From assembly GCA_029215795.1 (NCBI GenBank), contig JARDYH010000003.1, positions 31,373,001 through 31,437,000 of the forward strand: 64,000 nt of DNA, written 5' to 3'. The DNA comes from Anniella stebbinsi. Its lineage: Eukaryota; Chordata; Lepidosauria; Squamata; Anniellidae. How positions within the stretch are numbered: the first letter of the stretch is position 1; each line of letters opens with the position of its first letter. The notes beneath the pieces are model-generated. The model was not told the origin of the DNA, did no database searches, and saw only the letters and a program-made list of their open reading frames with translations. The translations under genes were made by a program, and so were the position numbers. This document shows, piece by piece, positions 21,828 to 30,733 of the stretch.

Positions 21828-21899
21828 GGAGATCACCTAACGCCATTAGCGTGGCTGGGAGGATACTCCCAGCCACGCTAATGGCGTTAGGTGATCTCC
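21828..21899. repeat. GC-rich hairpin B: 33-bp perfect arms, 6-nt loop
   Basis: The arm at 21828-21860 starts GGAGATCACCTAACGCC and its exact reverse complement is at 21867-21899, separated by GGATAC. It shares the CGCTAAT core and flanking GC-rich sequence with hairpin A, suggesting a duplicated module. Confidence 0.9.
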
Positions 21900-22084
21900 A
21901 CGCCTCTAGGGAACACGTGGCCTGCTCTATCCCCCTCCCACTTTTCCCAGTATGAAACAGCCTCTTACTTCAAATGTTAAGAGAACCTTTCATACAGGGA
22001 AAGGGGGGGGGAACGGAGCAGTCACAGCTTACCTGCTCTCTCCTCTCCCCCAGGCTCGCGAAACTTCAGGATGAGACTTCTGAC

Positions 22085-22155
22085 ATTTATTTATTTATTT
22101 ATTACATTTGTATATTGCCCCATAGCCGAAGCTCTCTGGGCAGTTTACATAGGAT
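22085..22155 (-). mobile_element. LINE/SINE 3' tail fragment, minus strand
   Basis: (ATTT)n is followed by ACATTTGTATATTGCCCCAT and AGCCGAAGCTCTCTGGGC, the reverse complement of a tail common to squamate retroposons. It interrupts the GC-rich interior of the 2.35-kb element. Confidence 0.6.
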
Positions 22156-22849
22156 TTCGTCCCCATCTCGCGAGACTTGTGGGAGAGGCGGGGTCTGAGT
22201 ACGAGTGGCAAAAAAGAAGGAGGCAGCAGCAGCAGCAACGTGGGCCTGGGGGTAAGTAAGGCAGGGCGGACAGGCAGCGTGGGCAGGCAGAGGGCAGGGC
22301 ATGTGGGCGGTCGAGCAGCAGGTGGCAGTCGAGTGAGCAAGCGAGCGGTGGGTGAACGAGTAGCGGGCAGGTCGGGTGGGCAGACGGCGGGCAGCGCAGG
22401 CGGGCTGCTGGCAGCTGAGCAGCAGGAAGCCTAAGGATGAAGGTGCGAGGGGTGAGGTGGGGGCTCAAACTGCAGGCTCAAAGGAGTGGTTTTCTGCTTT
22501 GCACACAGAACCTCAGTCTAATTACCAGCCAATATGCTTCTCTTTGCTTTTTTAAAAATGGGTTTCTGCAGAAGCAAACAAATGTGGATTCAAAGGACAC
22601 AGAGTTTTGTGTTTTGGATGTTCAGACTCCACCTCTGCTTATTGCTCCTATTTCTGCTTACCCAGGTGCCCAAGTCTCTGAACTTTCTTGCCAGTTCTTT
22701 TATATATTACCTGTAAGTATTTTCATGTATATATCAAAATGTACAACATTATGATGCATAACATATGACCCCGTGCCTTTTACAGCTACTCAATGTTCCT
22801 ACATAGCTTTTCAGACAAGGGAATAACTTTGGATCATTTCACTTGCATG

Positions 22850-23062
22850 TGTTGTAGATCACAAGCTGAATATGAGCCAACAGTGTGATGTGGCTGCAAG
22901 AAAAGCTAATGCTATTTTGAGATGCATTAATAGAGTATAGCTTCCAAATCGCATGAGGTACTGGCTCCCCTTTATTTGGCACTGATTAGGCCTCATCTTG
23001 AATATTGGATCCAGTTCTCTGCACCACACTTCAAGAGGGATGCATACAACTTGGAGGCCTAA
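22850..23062 (+). pseudogene. CR1 LINE ORF2 C-terminal relic
   Basis: Nucleotide phrases GATCACAAGCTGAATATGAG, GTGATGTGGCTGCAAGAAAA, TTAGGCCTCATCTTGAATAT and CACACTTCAAGAGGGATGC match the end of the CR1 reverse-transcriptase gene, as at 56585. Stops and frameshifts break it. It lies within the 2.35-kb hAT element. Confidence 0.8.
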
Positions 23063-24120
23063 ATCCAATTGCTACTCCTAACTAGAATAGACACAGTGAA
23101 TCAATGGGAACTTGTTAAGTCCACACTTATCTAAGTTTCATTGCTTCAATGTGTTTGCTCTGGTGGGGACTAGCAATTGGACTGGTGATCTGATCTGTTT
23201 CTGTAATAGCCAAAAATGCAGAATGTGATACTGCTGGACCCAGAGTTCAGCCACTTGAAAATCTGAGTTTTTCTTTTAAAAAAGGATTCTAGCCTTTATG
23301 GCTGCAAAGATGTCATTGGAAGTGTGTCATAATGCCTTCTGAAATCTCAGCATTTGTATTCTTTGATGGTGATGTAAGCCACTTTTATTTTTGAGAGACA
23401 TGTTTGTAAAATAAACATGGGAAGTGGTGATGTTGTAGTTCTGTCCCTTTCCCTCTTTTTCCAAGCTCTGACTGCATTTCACAACAGTAATGGTTTAGTT
23501 GTAGGATTCAGAGATGCTCAACGATATCATATTTTATTGACTTTTAGCTTCTGGTTTACAGTTCAGTAAATCAGATGTGTGACCAAGGTCACACACCCTT
23601 GGGGACGGTTATGTCAGGATGGGCACACATCCTTGGGGGCTGGACATGTTGGGGTGGGCACGCCTCCTTAGGGTCGGCTATGATGTCATCCTTTTTGGTT
23701 TCCAAAATATGGTCACCCTAGTTAAATGGAATTTACTCCCAAGTTTACCTTAAAAAATCCCTGGGGGCACCACCTAATGAAATGGGCTGCGCACGTTTAT
23801 GGCTATCAAACATTTTTTATTTAATTTAAATCATTTCTTGGCTGCCTTTCTGGGCAGAATCCCTCACAAGGCTGCTTACAACAATAAAATACATCAAAAC
23901 AGTTTAAAACATTAAAAACAATAAAAACATACAGGGTAAAATAGCAATTAAAACAATAAAAACTAATATTAAAATAATCAAGAACAGCAATGGCAATAGA
24001 AGCAAAACAGTATTCATCATGAGAAGGCCACGGTAAAATAAAACATTTTTAAGGCCTTCTTAAAGGCCTGTAAGGATGGTGCATAGTGGACCTCTGATGG
24101 GAGTTTGTTCCACAGGTGTG

Positions 24121-24124
24121 AGGC
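24121..24124. repeat. 4-bp target duplication AGGC (copy at 24701-24704)
   Basis: AGGC precedes the LTR and is repeated right after it. Removing the LTR and one copy restores a continuous LINE phrase. Confidence 0.8.
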
Positions 24125-24700
24125 TGTGACATGGAATTTAAAAATTAAGGTTTGCTTCTTTTCCCTGAAGTTCCCAAATTGGGTTATAAATCAGTAAATC
24201 AACCAGATACAAATCTTATGTAAATCCTTGAGATTCCTTTCAGGGAAAGGAAGGCAAATGGTCTCAAGTACCGGTGATTTGTAGACAATAGATCAACATT
24301 GAGGTGTCAAAGTACCCAGCTTTAGGAGAGAAGCCAACCGGTTTAAAGAAAGCTTTGTTTTCTACCAGCCAAAGGGCCTCTTTCTATCTCGTCTCTGGAA
24401 TGTCAGATAACCTTGCTGCTTGCTTTCCTGTATCTTCGCTTGCAAATAGAAGTGTTATTTTTTTTACTCCCTAGTTCTGAGTTGTAAGAAGTTTCTATTC
24501 ACAATACGTCACTAGAGCGGGGTGTTTCTTTTTGATGCAAAAAAGGGTAAAAAGCCTTTGTTTTGTTGACTAGGGGCGGTTCCTCTGAATCTTAGCCGGG
24601 AGGCATCAGAGGTTCGCCACAGCGCTGTTCTTTTCTAATAAAGCTGAATTTAACCTTCTTCCTGCCACCTGAGTTTGATTTTAAGTAACTCCAGGTTACA
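24125..24700 (+). mobile_element. Solo retroviral-type LTR, 576 bp
   Basis: The block starts TGTGACATGG and ends CCAGGTTACA, with TG...CA termini in a short imperfect inverted repeat, and is flanked by AGGC. AATAAAG at 24637-24643 sits about 60 bp from the end, as for an LTR polyadenylation signal. No internal retroviral genes, primer-binding site or second LTR adjoin it, so it is a solo LTR left by recombination. A 4-bp duplication is usual for class I (gammaretrovirus-like) ERVs and also occurs in some Gypsy elements; the class is inference. Confidence 0.75.
24637..24643 (+). promoter_or_regulatory. AATAAAG polyadenylation-type signal of the solo LTR
   Basis: Canonical AATAAA hexamer at the expected place near the 3' end of the LTR. 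Activity is unknown. Confidence 0.6.
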
Positions 24701-25060
24701 AGGCCACTGCTGAGAAGGCTCTCTGCCATGTGGACACCCACCTAATTTCTCTCACAGGTGGCCAAATGAGAAGGGCCTCTCTTTCTGATCTTGGGCAGTC
24801 TGAATAGTAGGGATGTGCACTGGATCGGACCCGATCCACGATCCGAGTCCGGTCCAGTGGGAAATCGGATAAATTATCCGATTTCCGATCCCGCAGCTGG
24901 ATCGGCCGATCCAATCCGAACCGGTCCGAAAAGGCTCCGAACCGGTTCGGCGGATCGGCGGATCGGCGGGCGCCCACTGGCGCCCACCGCCGCTTCCATT
25001 GGCGGGCGCCAGCGGGCGCCCACCGATGAAAGTGGACAGCGGGGGGGGGAGGAGGGGGGC

Positions 25061-25247
25061 GCTTACCTTCTCGGCCCGTCCGCTCCCGTCCGGCACTAGC
25101 AGCTACTACCAGCGGGCTCCGCGGCCTGCTCTAGGGTGGCGCGCCGGGTGATGTCATCACCCGGCGCGCTACTCTAGAGCAGGCTGCGGAGCCTGCTGGT
25201 GGTAGCCGCCGGCCCCGGACGGGAGCGGACGGGCCGAGAAGGTAAGC
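25061..25247. repeat. Palindromic CRE-like/splice-donor module 1
   Basis: It runs from GCTTACCTTCTCGGCCCGTC to its mirror GACGGGCCGAGAAGGTAAGC, centred on CCGGGTGATGTCATCACCCGG. The centre TGATGTCA (25149-25156) is one C-to-T change from the CRE TGACGTCA. AAGGTAAG matches the vertebrate 5' splice-donor consensus and occurs on both strands facing outward. Confidence 0.85.
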
Positions 25248-25275
25248 AGGGGGTGCGTGGAGGGGAGGAGGGGGG

Positions 25276-25470
25276 CCCTTACCTTCCCGTCCCGGCGGCT
25301 CCCGTCCCAGCGCCGGCGCCTACTACTACCAGCAGGCTCCGCGGCCTGCTCTAGGGTGGCGCGCCGGGTGATGTCATCACCCGGCGCACTACTCTAGAGC
25401 AGGCCGCGGAGCCTGCTGGTAGTAGTAGGCGCCGGCGCCGGACGGGAGCCGCCGGGCCGGGAAGGTAAGC
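25276..25470. repeat. Palindromic CRE-like/splice-donor module 2
   Basis: Same plan as module 1 (CTTACCTTCCCG ... GGGAAGGTAAG; GTGATGTCATCAC centre), followed by a GGGGGTGCGTGGAGGGGAGG linker. Spacing to module 3 is about 243 bp. Confidence 0.85.
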
Positions 25471-25519
25471 AGGGGGTGCGTGGAGGGGAGGAGGGGGCGC
25501 GCGGAGGGGGGAGGGGGGC

Positions 25520-25712
25520 CCTTACCTTCCCGTCCCGGCGGCTCCCGTCCCGGCGCCGGCGCCTACTACTACCAGCAGGCTCTGCGGCCTGCTCTAGGGT
25601 GGCGCGCCGGGTGATGTCATCACCGGCGCGCTACTCTAGAGCAAGCCGCGGAGCCTGCTGGTAGTAGTAGGCTCCGGCGCCGGACGGGAGCCGCCGGGCC
25701 GGGAAGGTAAGC
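25520..25712. repeat. Palindromic CRE-like/splice-donor module 3
   Basis: Nearly identical to module 2. The centre lacks one C (CATCACCGG instead of CATCACCCGG). Confidence 0.85.
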
Positions 25713-25760
25713 AGGGGGTGCGTGGAGGGGAGGAGGGGGCGCGCGGAGGGGGGAGGGGGG

Positions 25761-25952
25761 CCCTTACCTTCCCGTCCCGGCGGCTCCCGTCCCGGCGCCG
25801 GCGCCTACTACTACCAGCAGGCTCCGCGGCCTACTCCAGGGTGGCGCGCCGGGTGATGTCATCACCCGGCGCGCTACTCGAGAGTAGGCCGCGGAGCCCG
25901 CTGGTAGTAGCCGCCGGCGCCGGACGGGAGCGGACGGGCCGAGAAGGTAAGC
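25761..25952. repeat. Palindromic CRE-like/splice-donor module 4
   Basis: Left half as in module 3, but the right half ends GGGCCGAGAAGGTAAGC as in module 1, so the array looks like a mosaic shuffled by recombination. Confidence 0.85.
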
Positions 25953-26134
25953 AGTGGCGGGGAAGGGGGCTTACCCCCCCCGGAGCCGTCCGCTTCTATC
26001 CGCTGGCGCCCGCGGGCACCAGCGGATGGAAGCGGGTGGCCCCAGGGGGGGTAGGGAGCGCGGGGGAGGGGGCTTACCTGCCGGGGCCGTCCACAGCGGA
26101 CGGCCCCGGGGGGGGAGGGAGTTAGGCCCCCCCT

Positions 26135-26210
26135 CAGCCACCCGCCGCCATTTTTTCCTCATAGACTTGCATTGCAATGCAAGTCTATGGGGGGAAAAAT
26201 GGCGGCCGAT
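26135..26210. repeat. Hairpin with inverted YY1-like motifs
   Basis: GCCGCCATTTTTTCC and its mirror AAAAATGGCGGC flank a perfect ATAGACTTGCATTGCAATGC-type palindrome. AAAATGGCGGC agrees with the YY1 site consensus. The same hairpin is at 38795-38870. Binding is inference. Confidence 0.7.
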
Positions 26211-26649
26211 CCAAAAATTTACGATTTTTGGGTCGGGATCGGACTCGATCCGGTCCGGGGGGCCTCCGATTTTGTCCGAACCGGTCCGGGACAAAATTGG
26301 AGGTCCCGATCCAGGTCCCGATCCGATCCGGGGGGTCCGTGCACACCCCTACTGAATAGGCTGAAGGCAGTCCTTCAAGTAATTTGGCCCCAAACTGTTT
26401 AGGGCTTTAAAGGTCAAATCCAGCACTTTAAATTGGGCTTGTAAACACAGAGATACCAGTGCAGCTGGAGCAGTATAGGCATTATGTGGTCAAATCGCCT
26501 TGCCCCAAACAATTATTGAATGGCCACATTCTACACCAGCTGAAGTTTCCGAACCATCTTCAAAGTTTCCAAACCGTCTTCAACCATGAAAGTTGTGCCC
26601 AAATCCCCAAAGTTATGTAAATTTCAAAAGTTGTGTAAATTTCCCCCAT

Positions 26650-26853
26650 ACTCAAAGCTGCATGAGCCTTGCCCTCTTTCATATCTGGTCACACTACAAA
26701 AGAGGGCAGGGCTCCTGCAGCTTTAACTATTGTGATGAAAAAGGAATTTCACCAGGTGCTGCATGCATACAAATAACACCTGCTGAAATTCCCTTTTCTG
26801 TACAACTGTTAAAGATACATGAGCTCTGTCCTCCTTTCCATATGGTCACCCTA
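26650..26853. mobile_element. 5'-truncated hAT MITE (320-bp family)
   Basis: The right end CATATGGTCACCCTA at 26853 and internal CTGCAGCTTTAACTATTGTG, GAATTTCACCAGGTGCTGC and CTGAAATTCCCTTTTC phrases identify the family. The left part is deleted or rearranged near 26645-26700. Confidence 0.75.
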
Positions 26854-26879
26854 TTATATTTCTTGCAGTATTTTAGATA

Positions 26880-26995
26880 ATGTGGAACTCAAAGCAGGAA
26901 ATAATACTATGAAAATGGCAGATGGAATATGTAATGTGCCCAAACAGTTATCAGTGCACTTCGATACCACTATAAAGCAGTAGTGAAGATCTAGC
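26880..26995 (-). mobile_element. 'CTACACTACTGC'-family MITE fragment
   Basis: ACTATGAAAATGGCAGATGG, then CAACAGTTATCAGTGCACTT-like sequence and ACTATAAAGCAGTAGTGAAG form the reverse orientation of the family seen at 54655. Confidence 0.55.
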
Positions 26996-27404
26996 CATAG
27001 CAAACCATGTCCTGACATACAGTTAGCCTGTGCAACCTGGGTAATGGAATGCAGTGCATTATGGGAGAAGCCATTGCAAGCATGTCTGAAAGAACTACCC
27101 CTCTTATAGTACCTTCCCCCTCATTTAGATAATTCAGTGGAGGGGGGAGAGGGGAAGAGCCACCTCTCCTCTCTGCTCTGCTTGATGCTAGTCCTGAACC
27201 CAGCTAAGGGTTGACATAAGGGGAAGGGAAGGGAAGTGGAGAGTGTTTTGTGAGCTGTAGGTAACAGTGATTTTTGAAGGAAGTAGGGAATGAGTGGAGG
27301 CCAACCTTCTCATTTTCCCAATATCCCCAGAGAATAGTGAAAAAATCCTGAGCCTGCCTGAGCACCTCAGTGGGTTTGCCTCTCCTTAGCTACAGGATAT
27401 AGTG

Positions 27405-27552
27405 GGGCAGTGAATTCAGTGGGGCAGTGAATTCACTCCAAGTTTCAGTCAGAAGCAGTCAGAACTCTAAAGGAGCTATTCACCTTGGATAGCTGCTTTA
27501 GAGTTCTGACTAGTTCTGACTGAAACCTGGAGTGAATTCACTGCTCCACTGA
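27405..27552. repeat. Imperfect 65-bp inverted repeat
   Basis: GGGGCAGTGAATTCACTCCA then GTCAGAACTCTAAAG is mirrored by TTTAGAGTTCTGACTAGTTC then CTGGAGTGAATTCACTGC. The left outer part is duplicated (GTGGGGCAGTGAATTCA twice). It is possibly the core of an unassigned foldback element. Confidence 0.75.
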
Positions 27553-28537
27553 CATCAGAGGCACCAGCCTCCACTGGGATAGCACAACTGTAATTTGCAT
27601 ATATGGCTCTAAAATGGATGATAATGCATGAATTTGATAAATGAATAATGCCAGATACATTGCTGCCTTCAAACCATGAAAGCCAAAAGCAAAACCTTCA
27701 CTTTTAGAAACGGTGTGCATGTGGCTACCAAACAGAGGGAATTAACAAGGCGTGAAAATGGTCATCATGTGCTTGTTAACCGGCCTATGTTGAGAGAGAG
27801 AATGCTGACCTTGGTGGCTCATTGATCTAACCTGGTGGGGAAATATTTATGGTTTTGATTTTCCCAGTGTTACTGTTGTTGTTTACATTCTATGCCTATT
27901 GACTCTGTGAAAAGATTGGGAATCGAATATCCTGGCATCACCTGAAGTGCAGAATTTTTCTCCCATTTTCTGTGAGCTAATTAGGTGGATTAAATGACTA
28001 AAAAAAGAGTTTATCGTTTCACCTCCTTCAACGTATTGGATTAAAACACGTTCTATACTGTATCGCTTCCCATTAAGCACCTGCCTCAGTGAACACAAGC
28101 TATTTCACAGGGATGGCGGCCTTAATAACCATGCCTAAAGGGAAGTTATTATTAGAAAGAAATATCAGGCATATAAGCCGTGGCAAATGTGTGGAGGGTA
28201 TCAGGTCTCGGAATTCACATTGTCAGGTTGTGGTCCATGCTGGTAGGCAGTAGAGCAAAATACAATACAGTATGGTTGTTCATAATCTTATTGTTTAATG
28301 TGCATGCAATATAGCTGCATATACCAGAGCAGGCAGAAAGAGAGCATGAACCCAGATCCATTTTTGTTTTGTTTTGGTATAGTAATGCTCAGGGAGATGG
28401 GGGTGAGGGGCTCAACCAAAAGCAGACTTTCAAAATACTCTGCTTTGGGGTGATAGAGCTGAACCCTGGAGTTACAAACCTTGTGCTACGGCAGGTGACT
28501 TATGTTGTGTTTCTTTTCTTGCTCTTTGGCCCTAATG
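27553..28537. other. No recognised repeat; possibly unique non-coding DNA
   Basis: Between about 27740 and 28210 the sequence is free of any repeat phrase I know and has balanced AT-rich composition. No exon is supported. Confidence 0.4.
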
Positions 28538-28742
28538 TAGGGTGACCATATGGAAAGGAGGACAGGGCTCCTGTACCTTTAACCGTTGTATAGAAAAGGG
28601 AATTTCAGCAGGTGACATTTTTATGCATGCAGCACCTGGTGAAATTCCCCCTTCAGCATAACAGTTAAAGCTGCAGGAGCCCTGCCATCTTTTGTATCTG
28701 GTCAAGAGGGCAGGGCTCCTGTAGCTTTAACTGTTGTGATAT
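28538..28742 (+). mobile_element. 3'-truncated hAT MITE (320-bp family)
   Basis: It begins TAGGGTGACCATATGG with GGAGGACAGGGCTCCTGT, passes the GAATTTCAGCAGGTGAC block and ends after AGCTTTAACTGTTGTGAT. The right terminus is missing. Confidence 0.8.
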
Positions 28743-29366
28743 ATACAAAAAATGGGAAGTAACCCCAAAGATGAATCCAAGCACCAAAATGAAAAAGTTT
28801 GTTAATGGAGGAAACACAAAACAAGGACAATTCCAACAAAAAGCTGAACGTCAGGTACAAAAATCAATGCAAACCAAAATTGGGGTGGGGGAGGGGGAAT
28901 TCTTACACACCCGTATTTTCACCTGGTTTATTTCAGAAGAATGTCCTTGTCAAGCCAAATTCATATCACCATACTGGCATTGTAAGTATGCATGTTATAC
29001 AGAATGCACAGTATGGTTGCCATGGAGATAATGCTGAAAAAATACTTCCTGTAGTAGGCAATCCACTCCCAACACATTATGTTAGCAAGTACTCATTATA
29101 CTCACTCCCATTATGTTGAGACGTTCCATGCCCTCACTTCATGAACCTGGTACTATGCTCCATTTTTAGCAGTCATTGGTGATCATGGTATATGCACTGC
29201 CTCTTAGCAAAGTAGAACTGAACAGAGATTTGGAGCAATGTAAAGTAGTTGAGTGACTGGTTTGTCACGTGACTAGTACATGATTGTGTCTTATGTTTTC
29301 CTTGTAGGTGGGGAATGTACATACATACATACCCTATGTACATTGTGTATACATTTTGCATTTGTA
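28743..29366. other. No recognised feature
   Basis: Unassigned DNA. One frame at 28771-29119 is open but has no recognisable domain or codon structure. Confidence 0.4.
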
Positions 29367-29374
29367 GTTTGCAT

Positions 29375-29795
29375 TAGGGCTGTGTACAGACACACACACA
29401 CGTCGATTTGCTTCAGAGGTCAATTTGGAGGTGCTTAATGCCCAGGCCAACCTGCTTTGGACCTGGATCCAAAGCAAGATCAGTGAGTTTGCCATCGTGG
29501 ATTCCTGGGCACTCACCGAGCAGCTGCAGAAATGGCCCTTTACAACCACTGTAGTTTGAGATTAGATCTAGGACTCTCCAGAGCCCCCATCTGTGTTGAA
29601 AACAGTGTAGCTCTTAGAAGATGTGCAGCTGCCAGATATCTCAGTTAAGTTCAGTGAGCGGGTAGGTGCAGCGGCTCATCATCGCCCTGACTCAGGCTGA
29701 AGTGCTTCAAACTGTCTTGGCCTAATCTGGTCCAGATCTGGATTCACACCTCAGCTGAGACTTGGGGTTCGGGCCTAAAGCAGTGCACAGTCCTA
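29375..29795. mobile_element. 421-bp hAT MITE (TAGGGCTGTGTAC ends)
   Basis: The left end TAGGGCTGTGTACAGA and right end GTGCACAGTCCTA are flanked by GTTTGCAT at 29367-29374 and 29796-29803, a perfect 8-bp duplication. The interior is non-coding and unlike the GATCGG elements, though the termini are related. Confidence 0.85.
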
Positions 29796-30152
29796 GTTTG
29801 CATTTATATTTGGAAGAGCATCATAACAAGGGGGAAACCACCCAGGCCTCATTCTTTGGCCAAAGAAAGGGAAGCTTCAGGAAGCTTGCTTCTCCTTCTA
29901 TGCTTGAAAGAACTTTCATCTCTAACTTCATACATTCTGGCCCCATTCATTGGCCAGGGTATTTTGATCAAAACGTGGTGTATTAATGATTAGCTGTTAA
30001 CAGCCCTGTTCAGATTGCTTTTGCATGTAGAATGAAGGCAAAGGGAAAAACACGATTGCATGTGGCGCTCCTCCTGCCAACCTCCATATAATCACTGGCA
30101 CTTCTGAACAAAGCTTATGCACATAAAAAAGGCAGATATGATCAGTTTTTAA

Positions 30153-30153
30153 A

Positions 30154-30186
<33 letters not shown>
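30153..30186. repeat. (TA)n(CA)n microsatellite
   Basis: Compound dinucleotide tract. Confidence 0.95.
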
Positions 30187-30284
30187 TATGTAGACTCTAC
30201 TCAGAAGCAATGATGAATGCTTTTGTCATGCTCCAGCAGGAAGTCCATTATCTATCCTGGCTGATGGCTCAGATGAGGAGGCAC

Positions 30285-30604
30285 TAGGCTGACCAGATAA
30301 AATCCAGGTCAGGGCTCATGTAACTTTAACAGTTGTAGAGAAAAGGGAATTTCAGCCAGTGTCATTTGTATGCAATTAGTTCCTGGTGAAATTCCCTCTT
30401 CATCACAACACTTAAAGTTGCAGGCACTATACTAGAGTGATCATATACAAAAGAAGGCAGGGCCCCTGCAACTTTAACAGTTGTGATGAAGAGGGAATTT
30501 CACCAGGAACTAATTGCATACAAATGACACTGGCTGAAATTCCCTTTTCTCTACAACTGTTAAAGTTACATGAGCCCTGAACTGGATTTTATCTGGTCAC
30601 CCTA
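30285..30604. mobile_element. 320-bp hAT MITE, second full copy
   Basis: It starts TAGGCTGACCAGATAAAATCC, ends ATCTGGTCACCCTA and is flanked by GGAGGCAC at 30277-30284 and 30605-30612. Length is identical to the 14793 copy, but the terminal 20 bp are of the ACCAGAT type rather than ACCATATG, which links this family to the larger elements at 30734, 36462 and 48335. Confidence 0.92.
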
Positions 30605-30733
30605 GGAGGCACAGTGTGATCAAAATGGCCAGATCACATTGGGAACTAAGTCTAGGTTTCAGGGCCTTGGTCAGCAGTCCTGCAGCTAAATAACTAACAA
30701 ATTACTCCAGCAGAGTCTGAGAGCAACTGACAG

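Larger units (their letters stand above)
21450..23801. mobile_element. 2.35-kb non-autonomous hAT element (CATAGGCGTGCGC ends)
   Basis: The left end CATAGGCGTGCGC and right end GCGCACGTTTATG are inverted with two mismatches over 13 bp. GCTATCAA flanks both sides (21442-21449 and 23802-23809), a perfect 8-bp hAT duplication. A subterminal GGCACCACCTAATGAAA phrase occurs near both ends in the same orientation. The interior holds two GC-rich hairpins, a LINE/SINE tail fragment, a GC-rich repeat-like segment and a CR1 fragment. No transposase frame is present. Confidence 0.88.
24808..26351 (+). mobile_element. 1.54-kb GATCGG hAT element with palindromic CpG-rich modules
   Basis: It begins TAGGGATGTGCAC, ends GTGCACACCCCTA and is flanked by CTGAATAG at 24800-24807 and 26352-26359, a perfect 8-bp duplication. 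Subterminal DNA is rich in GATCGG and CCGAACCGGT-type repeats. The interior contains four tandem palindromic modules (25061-25952), two shorter GC palindromes and a YY1-like hairpin near 26140-26210. CpG density is very high. There is no transposase. Confidence 0.92.
23820..26590 (-). mobile_element. LINE 3' region, minus strand, split by a solo LTR and a hAT element
   Basis: Three blocks form one LINE: 23820-24124, 24701-24807 and 26352-26590. Joined, they read in the order found in squamate LINE 3' regions: tail (TGCCTTTCTGGGCAGAAT reversed), 'ggagtttgttccacagg', 'cactgctgagaaggct', 'caaatgagaagggcct', 'tttagggctttaaaggtc' and 'gaagtttccgaacc'. The breaks coincide exactly with the target duplications of the two insertions. 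The LINE family (CR1/L2 group?) is not certain. Confidence 0.75.

Noticed and set aside
25476..26355. Long overlapping GC-rich frames in the 24808 element
   Set aside because: High GC removes stop codons in all frames. The peptides repeat with the palindromic modules and are open on both strands.
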